Assembly: GCA_036365515.1 (NCBI GenBank)
Contig: CM070877.1
Span: 83,798,522 to 83,862,521 of the forward strand
From: Torymus aiolomorphi
Taxonomy: Eukaryota; Arthropoda; Insecta; Hymenoptera; Torymidae
Length of the DNA stretch: 64,000 bases
Direction of reading: 5' to 3'
Below the pieces are notes generated by a model. That model saw only the letters and a list, made by a program, of their open reading frames with translations. It had not been told where the DNA came from and ran no database searches. Position 1 is the first letter of the stretch. Every line of letters begins with the position of its first letter. The position numbers and the translations under genes were made by a program. Shown piece by piece: positions 1-10,236 of the stretch.

Positions 1-379
1 TTCCCTTCATCTCCTCCTGGGCCCATAACCTGTTGGAATTGGCTAGTAGAAGAAGGAGCGGGCACTTGTAATTCACTTGAACACTGATTGTTTTTATGAA
101 AGTACTTAAAGCTTTATTTATACGTGGATATCACTCCCTCACTCTGTCACTGTCGCTGGCAATACAAAGATTAACTAATAATTGGTAACTGTCGTTAAAC
201 TCTTCTATGTGTAGGTGTTGCCTTCAACAGCTCTCGTCGAGCACTGATTAGGCGGCGAGCGCCGCTCGCGCAGCCAAAAGTAAGAGCGGCGAGAGGGGGA
301 GGCGTAAGACAGAGAGAGAGCGCGCCCGTGTACCGCGGAGGGCAGCTTAGGCAGGCCCGCACACATCATATGTCTAACA
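1..379 (-). mobile_element. Copia retrotransposon 1, 5' LTR and primer binding site
   Basis: On the minus strand an LTR runs from 379 to 31, beginning TGTTAGACATATG and ending CCAACA (349 bp). Immediately inside it, at 30 to 17, is GGTTATGGGCCCAG, the primer-binding sequence that Copia elements use to pair with an internal part of initiator methionine tRNA. The same motif follows the second Copia LTR at 35,483. The body of the element therefore extends leftward out of the window. The LTR sequence differs from that of the Copia at 30,063, so this is a different family. It lies only 37 bp beyond the stop codon of the gene at 417-901, so it may sit in that gene's 3' UTR. The target duplication cannot be tested because the other LTR is outside the window. 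Confidence 0.8.
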
Positions 380-416
380 AAATTTATAAGTAATTATACC
401 ATCAACGGGGTTACAA

Positions 417-901
417 CTATTTTCTCTTGTATGTTGCTCCGTTAACATCTTCATTATAATTTTTTTGGCATCTTAATTTTCTCTTTTTTGAATCCCGTAA
501 ATCATTCCATTTCTTCTGAATATTTTCCTCACTCGAAGTTTCTTCGGCGATTGATAATTTAGTAACGGCGTCTTGGTAACTATTCGTAGCTATAAATAAA
601 AAAAATAGTGAGTTGTGTTGTCAGGCATCCCGATTACCAACGTGTATAGTTGCCAAAACAATTTACATCCTGTTTTCCAATAGACATCCATTACTTCATA
701 TTTTATCCAGTTCTCTTTGGGTTTTATTTTCTTGGATATAGTATTGTACGTCGCAATATTTGGAGACCACATTACTGACTTATTGTTGTCGCACAACCAG
801 GATAGCGGCACAATTGCTGGTTCTTTTTCATTTTGACCGTCAAAAACAATAATCAGAAAAGGATCTGAGCTATCAGAGTTTATTGCTTCAGCCATTGCCA
901 T
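417..901 (-). CDS. Two-exon gene, DUF4806-protein-like amino-terminal region
   Basis: Exon 901-667 starts at an ATG, splices at GT (666-665, donor GTAAAT) to an acceptor ending TTTATAG (590), and continues in exon 589-417 to a TAG stop. The 77-nt intron leaves a 135-residue frame without stops. The sequence just before the ATG (ATTTTCAG then AGCC) looks like another acceptor, so an upstream 5' UTR exon is likely. The protein has an early hydrophobic strand (FLIIVFDG), then VPLSWLCDN, a tryptophan-containing NWIKYEV stretch and a basic tail ending TYKRK. This order resembles the amino-terminal half of insect DUF4806-containing proteins; the DUF4806 half itself is absent, so it may be a short paralogue. 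That resemblance is from memory and unchecked. Function is unknown. Confidence 0.6.
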
Positions 902-1137
902 TTCTTAAGGCTCTGAAAATAAAACATTACTTATAATGAAATGCGTTTGAAGTTTGCCACGTTGCGACTCCAACCAAAGTCAAAACTCGCAAAAAATTAT
1001 CATTTCGGCACAAAATCGATTATAAACGATTACAAATGATGTAATCAATAGGTAAAATGGCAGAAAACAAAAATATAATAAAAACTCAGCCCCAAACTAC
1101 CCCTTTTTCAGGCAAAAATTATAAAAATATTCCAGTC
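902..1137. other. AT-rich spacer
   Basis: No coding frame is visible. The first bases contain the presumed splice acceptor and leader of the gene at 417-901. The rest merges into the tandem array that begins near 1,138. Confidence 0.4.
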
Positions 1138-2062
1138 CGCCGTTTCTGAGACTGCCAATAATTTTATTGTTAGAATTCCATTTGTAGCATGCAGGCTAGC
1201 TAGAAAAAAGAATGGCACCTCCCCAAGTACCGCGGAACACCCTTAAACTACACCTTTCGCTCTAGAAAAATAGAAAACAATTCCCATTCTGCCGTTTTTG
1301 AGATTGCCAAAAATTTTATTATTGCAATATGTTCCTTGGCATGCAAGTTAGCAAGAAAAAAAAATTGGCAACACCTCCAAATAAGACGCGTTCCCCCTTT
1401 CGCCAACGAATTATCATAAAAAAATTCTTATTTTGCCGTTTTTAATAATTTTATTGTTTGAAATACATTCTCTAATGCGCAAACTAGATTAAAAAAAATT
1501 TGGCATCACCCCAAGTACCGCGGGACACCTCGATCCAAGCCCTTCCCTTTATGATAGCAAAAAATCACAAAGAAATTCTCATTTTGCCGCTTTTGAGATT
1601 GCCAATAATATTATTATTGGAATACGTTCTTTAGCACGCAAACTAGATGAAAAAAAAATTGGCGTCGCCACAAGTACCGCGGAACACCTCCACACAAGAC
1701 CCGTTCCCCCATCAGCCAACGAATTATCTTTAAAAAATTGTTATTTCGCCGCTTTTGAGATTGCCAATAATTTTATTGTTGGAATACGTTCTCTAATATG
1801 CAAACTAGATGAAAAAAAAGTTGGCACCGCCCCAAGTACTGCGGAACACATCCAAACGGCGGAATCAGAATTTTTGTATGATTTTTCGCTTGCGAAAAAA
1901 ACAATAAAATTATTGGCAATCCCAAAAATGGCGGAAGAAGAATTTTTTTATTTTTTTTCTAGAGCGGAACGGGTAGTTGAGGATGTTCCGTGGAACTTGG
2001 GGAGGGTGCCAATTCTTTTTCTAGTTAGCTTGCATACTACAAATAGTATTCCAACAGTAAAA
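1138..2062. repeat. Tandem array of about 150-bp units with a terminal inverted unit
   Basis: The anchor GCCGYTTTTGAGATTGCCAA recurs with variation near 1,138, 1,291, 1,435, 1,586 and 1,748, giving spacings of 144-162 bp. Each unit also carries a block like TTGGCACC..CCAAGTACCGCGGAACACC. A sixth copy at about 1,863-2,062 is in the opposite orientation (for example AAAAATGGCGGAAG at 1,922 and GTTCCGTGGAACTTGGGG near 1,984). The units are diverged from one another. The array of direct units closed by an inverted unit resembles the inner part of some DNA transposons, but no flanking target duplication was found. The open frame at 1,874-2,071 is part of the repeat and is not called as a gene. Confidence 0.75.
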
Positions 2063-4417
2063 TTAAATTAAAAAATAGATTAATTAGAATTTTTTGTATT
2101 TTTACAGTATAAATGAGGGAAGTTTACCGTGTTGTACAATATTTGCCGCGTTGTTATTCTTTTCCAGCTACCTGGTATTCTAGAAAGTGTATTTAAAAAA
2201 TTCACTGTTTGGACATCTTATAAATTGCAGAAATACAATTTTTTGCATATTATGAAGAATCATTAGAGTTGAGTTTCACGCGCTCTCTATTATAAAAAAA
2301 AAGTAACCGGAACACGTGCAAAAAGCAAGTGACCCCACACATTTTTACTACTGATAACAAATATTAAATATAAAATAATGAAATATTGCAATGCATTTAT
2401 AACAGAGCGTTCAGGCAGCCCGTGGATACTTCGCGAAAATATCGTTGTTCGCACCCGCCCTCCCAGTTTTGACAAACGCGCTATCTACCTCAAAAACAAA
2501 TAATAAGAGCATGTGCGTCTCAGAATGCCCGGCAAAATAATAACAATAAGGGTCAGTTACAGTGTGACGGATGAAACTAAGTTGAATTTTTTCCATTTTT
2601 CAAGACTTCTATCATAGAATTTATATAGATAGCTGGTAAAGTCGCTGATTAGTGATAAGTGCATATTTTATTCATGCTTTCATATGTACGTCATTAAATA
2701 CGCTATTCTTAAAACGACATTTTTCACCTGGTGAAAGCGACATCGCAAAAACTACTATTTAGGCTTCAATATTCAATGTTTATTCAGCATATACATGACT
2801 ATTGCCCGAACTACACGAAGAAAAATTTCAGAGTCTAAATTATAATTTATGTAGAAAAAAAAAAATATTTCTTATAGTAATAGTGGGACGTGCGCGAAAT
2901 CAGATGAAATTTGCTAGTTTTAATACTTTTTACTATATCCTTGTAAATGTTACTATTTTCCTCTTTTAAAAGAATGATGACGGAAATGTGAAGCCGAAAT
3001 AAAAGCTTCGTGATTGGTCAAGTCCGTTTAAAATGAGCCCATGATTGGTCGATGGTGACGTTAGCTTTTCGCTTAAGGCCTTAGCTGATTGATCCTAATA
3101 ATTTTGAATTATGAAATAATTAAACTACAGATACAGGTTATATAGGTAGTCTTAATAACTTAAAATTTGGTTTTGTATGACAAGAAAAATATTCAAATTT
3201 TACTGTAGTTAACAATAAAGAATTATGAATATTGTTCTGATTACAGTTAAATTTCTAACCTCAACATTTTTCTATTGTAAAACTAAACAAAAATAAATTC
3301 AATCTCCAAATCTCAATAAAAATTATGCGATAAATTTGTGAATATTAAAAAGTAATAAAAATTTTCAATTCATAATATTGCAATATTAATTGTATAATTG
3401 AAGGGAATGGAAGAGCGCGCGCGCGCAGCGCGCTTGAACGTGCTAGTTATAGTAAAATTTACAAAGTATATAGCGGTGTACTTAACTGTAGTAAATTCCA
3501 ACTGATTGCATGTATGTCATATGCTACTTGAGTATAGTAATTTGTGCTATGACATTTTTCTCCATGTATAATTATTAAATAATATAAATCCTAACACATA
3601 CTTTTACTGAATTATAACGTCAAAAAGGTTTTTTGAACATTTCTGGAGGAAAGCGTCGCCATTTCGTCAATTTCCAAAAGAAAATAATGATTCTAATTGA
3701 ACGATAGCTAGTTATAGAGACTAACAATCTATTCGAATTTTTAGTTTCTGACAATGTGGAGAGCTCATATTACTTTTGCCAGCAATATACTTTTCTTTAC
3801 TGCATTTATAAAATCAAAAATTGTTGAAGATATATCCATTTATATGCAACAAAAATAAATTGTTTCTATTCTCTAAAACTGTACCTTTCAGTAAAAAAAA
3901 ATCATACTAATAAATCTGATTCATTTTAAAAGAAATTTCAGAAAAATAGCTTGTGTTTTCAGGTGTGTTACTATAACAACCCTTTAATTGATTAAAGTGT
4001 GTTTTTAAGTATATTTATATGAATTTCACAATAATAATAATAATAGTTATTATTATTATTAACTGATAGTCAGATCGTCCTTTGCTAACAAAGTTTTTTC
4101 CAGGTTTTAATTAAATTTTTATTTCAGATTCTGTGGGGGTGATTATAAACAAGGGCAATCCGACTGCCATAAATATTAATTATTTTAATTAAATTTGTAA
4201 TACTGTAAAACCGATGGAAAAATTCTTATCAGTTGATAGTAAATTGCAGTTGACATAAGTAATATTTTTAATGATAATTATTATTATTATAACATTTTAA
4301 TAAGAATAAGATAAGAGACGACCTTTATTAAAATTTAAATATATGTTTGCTTGTACTGAACTAAAATCTGCATTTGGAAGCACCTGCAACTATTATTTTC
4401 AATAAAATCCAAAATAA
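2063..4417. other. AT-rich region without recognised genes
   Basis: No convincing coding frame. Two inverted CCAAT boxes (GATTGGTC) occur near 3,012 and 3,043 with a CRE-like TGACGTT just downstream, which could be a promoter remnant. A GC run GCGCGCGCGCAGCGCGC lies near 3,417, and TAA/TTA microsatellites near 4,030 and 4,275. Around 4,345-4,425 is a block duplicated at 4,895-4,975 (TTGCTTGTACTGAACTAAAA and following), inside the left arm of the giant inverted repeat. Confidence 0.4.
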
Positions 4418-7400
4418 TATTAGAAATTTGAGATTATAGTTCCAAAAATTACACTTTAACTTTTGTTAGCCAATTGTGCTAAGATATTTTTTTATAAATA
4501 AAAATATTGCTTGAAAATAATTGGAGATATAATTAAATTCACCAAAAGAAAAAGATACAGATTAAAATTGAATCTCAGGCAGCTCAGTTTCCATTTAGAT
4601 ATTTATATTTACCAAAACTCTACTAAAACTTTTATATAATGTCATAAATTTCGAGTACAAACTTAAAATTTTACTTTTAATTACTTTTAATACTTTCTTC
4701 AGTAGGAAATTATTAGCGTTATGTTTCAATGAAATATAAAAAGATGAAGTTTATTTTCTAATCATCAAAAAGTTTATCAAAAATAAATATTCAAGTTTAT
4801 TTCTCTTTATGGTAATTCTAAACTCTGAAAACCCTAAAAACCCACTAAAAACTCTAAAAATCTCTAAAAATCCACGTTTTGTTAAAAATAAAAAATATGT
4901 TTTTGCTTGTACTGAACTAAAATCTGCATTTGGAAGCACTTGTAACTATTATTTTCAATAAAACCCAACATTAGGATTAGTATAATAAAGCTTAAAGTCC
5001 TAAGCTAAAACGTAAAGCAAAACTATCACTCTCATGAATAAATTTCCATTAAAAGATGAATAATTTGATCATCAAATACTTGCAGTTTTAATCTAGAAAG
5101 TTGCAGCTATAATCTAGAAACAAATAAGTTTTACGCTAAAATAATTAATCTCAAGTTTAAATTGTATCTTTATTACACTTGAAATTATTAAAAAATTCTT
5201 TTATTTCTAGTCTTACAACAATGAAGTTGATCATAGATAATATTGATAACTTAAAATTCAATTTTATAAACAAAAAGGTATTAAAATCGTACATTTAATT
5301 TTAACAACAAGGATTATCAGTACAACTCTAACTACAGTTATATTTCTCAAAATTTTTTTTATTGTAGGAATAAGTTAAAATAAATACAATCCATCTTTCA
5401 ATAAAAATTATTGGATAAATTTACGCATGTAAGTCATAATATTGAATAATTTAAGTCATAATATTGAAATATTAGTAATAAATTAAAATCATTGTGATGA
5501 GAAATAATTTACTCAATTATAATGAATATATACCTTACATTGCATAATAAACTTTTCTACAGAAAACCGAATGGTCAATCAAAATACCGGTTAAATAGAA
5601 GGGGATAGAATGTAGATAATGATATATGTAAAAAATGACATGCCACTCCATTTATTAAATCCATGTTATGAATTATCAAGTAAATATTACCTTTATCTCT
5701 AGTTGAAAAACAAAACTGTGGTTTATTTTGTATGTTCCAAGTCCAAACTTAAAAACAGTGGTTTGTTTTGTATGGTTCAAGTAAAAACTTAAAAACAGTG
5801 GTTTGTTTTGTATGGTCCAAGTAAAAACTTGAAAACAGGATACTCCGTGAAACCAACGTTTACAACAATTAGTGTTTGATAATCAAATGTGTAATATAAT
5901 CACGGTCTTTTGAGCCACTGTATATTAAATTTAGTTAAAATCTGTAAAATACACAAAATATTTGGTTAATACACTTATATTTTAATTTTCATATACTGAA
6001 AAAATTGTTCGAAAATGAAAACTTTAAAGTGTTAATCTACTTAAGTTTAATTTGAAAATCTAATGTATTTTATTATAATAAACATCAACTTTAAATAAAT
6101 TCAAGAATTATTAATTAATTTAAATTCTGGCATAATTGGACTAGGTAGGCTAACGATACAATACAAAGAATATACTATTACTGTATTTACTAATAATTAA
6201 ATTAAGCTTACCCGTACTGGACTTGAAGTTTTGAAAACCTTGAAACTTGCAAATTTCATACAATTCGTATGTTCCCAAACTTCAATGTACATATATGTAT
6301 ACACATACCAATGTCTACAATAGTGGGCAACTATAGCAATATACTGATATTCTTTTGATAGATGTGCTACAAAAACTATTTCTTTTTTGCCAGCAAATAA
6401 AAAATTTATGTACACTATAACATTAAGAAAAAATTGGTTTCATAAATTAGTATATTTATACTATATTAAATTAGTACATTATATAAAAACAAAAATTCTT
6501 ATAAAAAGTTGCAAGTTTAATTTATTTAACTTTTAATATATTTTCAAAACATATTACTAATTTTATTATCTTAGTGATACAATAGAAAAAATCTAATATT
6601 ACTTCTTTTATTACATGCATAATTGACTCATGACATTAATCTTACCTTTATGTAACTTAAAATGTAGAACCAAAAGTTGCGATAAAGCAAGACTGAAATA
6701 TTTGAAAGAAATTCTCCTTTAATGATTAACGACTACAACGAGAACTTCGAAAGTAATTTCTCCAAGTCAGCGTGTACTAAATTTACATACCATAACCTCT
6801 AATAAAGAAAATGTTGGCTTAATATATTTAAAAGACATGGAATTCTATAAAAATTACTTTTATAAATATTCAAAAGCAAAGTATTTAAATCAAATCAATA
6901 TTTATATTATTTATGTTAATTTAAAAAATTAATAAACGTTTTTATCGAAAAGATTAAATTTTTACATTTACATATAAAGCATGATAATTGTACAGTAAAG
7001 CGATACAATATAAAGAACATACTATTACTGATTTTATCACATGCATTATCTAGTACTGAAATTATTCATACCTGAATGTAATTAAAACTTGAAATTTGAA
7101 GCTTAGAGTACAGCGAAGCTGAAGAGTTAACCAAAGGTACTCCTCTGACCTATAATAATCAGCGGGCTGCAATGTAACTGAAGTATTGCTGCTATATGTA
7201 GTATTGTGCATAAACCGACCGCTCGAAAACTCAATTCCGTAAAATATAAAAAGTGATCCTCTGAATAATCTATAACAGAAATAAAACAAATTGGTATAAT
7301 ACATTTATATTATATCATATTAGCTAAGTACATATATATAACAATAACAAAGAAAGTAAAAAGTATAGGTTATATGCAAGAATTTACTAATATATTTTTT

Positions 7401-8005
7401 ATAGCGTGATTTTATTTTTCAAAATTTTTCCAAAACTTTTTTTTACAGAGTAGATGATAAGCATCCTTATTGACTAGCTTATATATTAACAAGCCAAGTA
7501 AGAAAATCAACAGATAGTAAAACATGTTTAAGGTTACAATCATACCAATGAAATTGGAATCAAAAATATTGGAAGAAACTGCGTTCTACACTTTTAGATT
7601 GGTAAAATAAAATAATGAAATATTATTTAACCATAAATTATTCCTACATTTGATGCAATATTTCATAATTATATAAGCAATGTCTTTTTTTAAGAAAAAT
7701 TGCATATTTGTCTAAAAAACCATACTTTTCCTTAAAATAAATTTGTCAAACATTATTACCCACATAATTTTGCAATGCAGCAGCTAATGTAAAAATAATT
7801 TATAGTTAAATTATTTTTAATCATTTTATTTTACCAATCTAAAAGTGTAGAACGCAGTTTCTTCCAATATTTTTGATTCCAATTTCATTAGTACGGTTGT
7901 AACCTTAAACACGTTTTACTATCTGTTGATTTTCTTACTTGGCTTGTTAATTTATAAGCTAAGTAGTCAATGAGGATACTTATCATATACTCTGTAAAAA
8001 GGTTC

Positions 8006-8766
8006 TGAGACGTAGAATACCAGCTTTGGATAAATTTTGAAAAATAAAATTAAACTATAATCGGTTTCTGCACTTCGCATTTGGAGGTTAGAATTAAACA
8101 GGTTAAAAATAGAGTTGAGAAAGGAGAAAGAGAAAAACCGAACATGGGTCAGCAAGTACATGGGAGAGGCAAAGGTGGTAGTCACAAAGATAAAAAATTA
8201 AGAAAGAGTTTTGTGGCTCATCTTTGAGTCAGCATGGCGAGGGGCTATATGCTCTCAAGGAAAGCAAAGGTCCAGGGGATGATCTGTTCATCCTGGGCAA
8301 GGTACTCTGACTCCACTGTAGAGGGATGCTGGAACCATGAAAGCAGGGCTGGGTAGAGGAGAAACAGGAAAGAGACGGAAGAGAATAGAGATCAGAGGAG
8401 AACGAGAGAGCAGATTAGAAGGAAAGGATGGAGTGAATACAGTGAATATTAAAAATTTACATCAAGACCACGTTGCAGCCACTTAACTATATTAATATAC
8501 GTACTCTGGAATACTTCTTCTTGATCGTATTTGTTCGGCGTCTGCGTCTCCAATGGTGAACTTGCTACCTTGCACTTTGCAGTTGTTAAATATGGCAGAT
8601 CCTTCTCCTATGAGGTACTTATATGAGATACCTATGCGTTTCTGCAAATCTGCACGCCTTTTCTTTGTTTCAGTCACTGCGTGCGCAGTGTGCACTGCGC
8701 AGACTGCGCTACCTGCGGTGTTCGTTTTCCTTTCTACTGACCTCGTTCCTACGTTCGAATTTGGAT
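8006..8766. other. Unassigned insert in right arm, GA-rich tract
   Basis: This stretch belongs to the DNA that separates the inner and outer right arms of the giant inverted repeat. About 8,200-8,300 is a mixed-composition segment (AGTCAGCATGGCGAGGGGC and on), followed by a GA-rich tract to 8,430 and a GC-rich lead-in (8,500-8,766). Frames in the last part are open on both strands mainly because of CpG-rich composition. No gene is called. Confidence 0.4.
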
Positions 8767-9088
8767 TCACTGAAACAAAAAATGGTGCGCGTCTCACGAA
8801 AACCGCGGCGCGCGGATCGCCCAAGCCGTAAGGCATCGTCTCACCCGCTGATGGTGATTTGCTTTCCGCGAGTGGGGGAAACACATGCTGAACTGCGGCG
8901 CGCGCGCCGCGCGCAGCTTTTACACCAAACAAAGGAGAGCTGCGCGCGCGGCGGTTCAGCATACGTTTCCCCCCCTCACGAAAAGCAAATTACCATCAGC
9001 GGGTCGCGGGTGAGACGATGCCTTACGGCCTGGCTGATCCGCGTGCCGCTGTTTTCGTGAGACGCGCGCCATTTTTTGTTTCAGTGTT
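8767..9088. repeat. CpG-rich palindromic foldback, about 150-bp arms
   Basis: The ends read CACTGAAACAAAAAATGG and, at the other side, CCATTTTTTGTTTCAGTG. The arms stay complementary inward through GCGTCTCACGAAAAC, GGCATCGTCTCACCCG, GATGGTGATTTGC and a CG-alternating block (CGGCGCGCGCGCCGCGCGC near 8,897) to a short centre near 8,928. Several mismatches show that the arms have diverged. The GC and CpG content is far above the surrounding AT-rich DNA. It looks like a foldback MITE, and no coding function is suggested. Confidence 0.8.
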
Positions 9089-9299
9089 GGAGACGAAAGA
9101 ATCGACGAACGGCCGCCGCTCGGTTCGGACTAAGTACTCGTCGACTCGCGTATACAGGGTCCGATATAGGAGCGTTCGGGGATGCTGATATAGTCGTGTT
9201 TTTCCTTCTTCTCCAATGCAACTTATCAACGGAGTCGGTAAACGAGAGCTGTAAAAAGCGAATTCCGCAAGCAGCGCAGTGACTGAGGCAAAGAGGCAG

Positions 9300-9532
9300 G
9301 CATAAGAGACAATGTACATAAGAGCCGTGTCGTACTGTACCTTACCTTGCCCTTGCCGTGTCATGTCTTACTTTTGCCATGCCTTGCCGTTTCGTAACTA
9401 CAGAGAATAAAATACATGTTTATAAACCGACAGAAAAAGGAACGAAAAGGCAAGGCATGGCAAGAGCAAGGAACGGCACGGCAAGGCATAGCTCGACACA
9501 GCACGGCACAGTGCTTATGTACATTGTCCCTA
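9300..9532. repeat. Foldback repeat with GGCAAGGCATGGCAAG motifs
   Basis: The outer arms are GACAATGTACATAAG near 9,309 and CTTATGTACATTGTC near 9,514. Inward, both arms contain short repeats of GGCACGGCAAGG and CATGGCAAGG in complementary orientation, so the whole segment can fold. Open frames on both strands in this stretch are by-products of the repeat. Confidence 0.7.
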
Positions 9533-9736
9533 AAAGAGACACAGACAAAGAAGAGGATAGAAACACAAATTTGATAGGAGAACCCAAACAGCACAAATGT
9601 TCGTCATGGATTTAAGTTAACCACATTGTCACATTCACACAAAAATCGCATGGTCACGTTCGTACAAGAAGCATGCGGTTCCGTTCGTACAAACGTTTGC
9701 AAATCCATTAGCATCCTGGTAAGTTTTAATTAATAG

Positions 9737-9780
9737 TACATTACGATACAAGTGTCATATAAGACACGTGTATCGTACAT
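9737..9780. repeat. Short hairpin
   Basis: GATACAAGTGTC and GACACGTGTATC face each other across ATATAA, with GTACAT-type outer ends that also pair (one mismatch inside). It lies in the palindrome cluster. Confidence 0.6.
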
Positions 9781-9813
9781 CTTTTTATAGTATTTGCATG
9801 CCTTAAGTCCGCC

Positions 9814-9932
9814 GACACGCCTTTCCGTGTCTTAAGTCGTCATTCCTGGCACCGTGAGGTTAGCTCACGAGCGTACCGAGTGCGATATACACGGTGTCAG
9901 AAAGGGCTACTTACCGCACGGAAAGGCGTGTC
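9814..9932. repeat. Inverted repeat with 16-bp arms
   Basis: GACACGCCTTTCCGTG at 9,814-9,829 is the exact reverse complement of CACGGAAAGGCGTGTC at 9,917-9,932. A second pair lies inside (GGCACCGTG and CACGGTGTC), giving nested arms. Confidence 0.75.
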
Positions 9933-9937
9933 TTAGA

Positions 9938-10083
9938 GTCGTTCTACACGGTATGCCGGACACTGCCACTACACCGAAAATACTAGAGATGTATACCTAT
10001 ATATACATACATTATATATTATAGGTATACATCTTTAGTATTTTCGGTGTAGTAGCAGTGTCAGGCATACCGTGTAGAACGAC
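9938..10083. repeat. Inverted repeat with about 65-bp arms
   Basis: The left arm starts GTCGTTCTACACGGTATGCC and the right arm ends GGCATACCGTGTAGAACGAC. The arms pair almost completely (for example ACACCGAAAATACTA against TAGTATTTTCGGTGT) around an AT-rich centre near 10,008. Confidence 0.8.
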
Positions 10084-10156
10084 TGTGCGAACCTAAGTCA
10101 CGCAGTGCTATAAAATATATTTATGCATGTAATAGTACATTTCGACACGGGTGGGG

Positions 10157-10236
10157 AAGTCGATTATTTAGCTGGTGTGACTTTATGCACGAGCGAAGCG
10201 AGTGCGAAAAAGCCACACCAGCTAAATAATCGACTT
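10157..10236. repeat. Perfect 23-bp hairpin with CGAGCGAAGCGAG loop
   Basis: The 23 bases 10,157-10,179 are the exact reverse complement of 10,214-10,236. The 34-nt loop contains GCACGAGCGAAGCGAGTGC, itself nearly palindromic. A similar GAGCGAAGCGAG string occurs at about 45,780. Confidence 0.8.

Noticed and set aside
2411..2596. 61-codon minus frame with a GRAGANNDIFAKYPRAA tail
   Set aside because: Too short and no partner; it might be a scrap of a transposon but nothing supports it.
2985..3080. Pair of CCAAT boxes with a CRE-like site as a functional promoter
   Set aside because: The spacing is suggestive, but no gene lies downstream within reach, so it is only noted as a promoter-like remnant.
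8492..9060. Overlapping frames of 92 to 156 codons on both strands
   Set aside because: They lie in a CpG-rich palindrome where stop codons are rare. The two strands code for near-mirror products.
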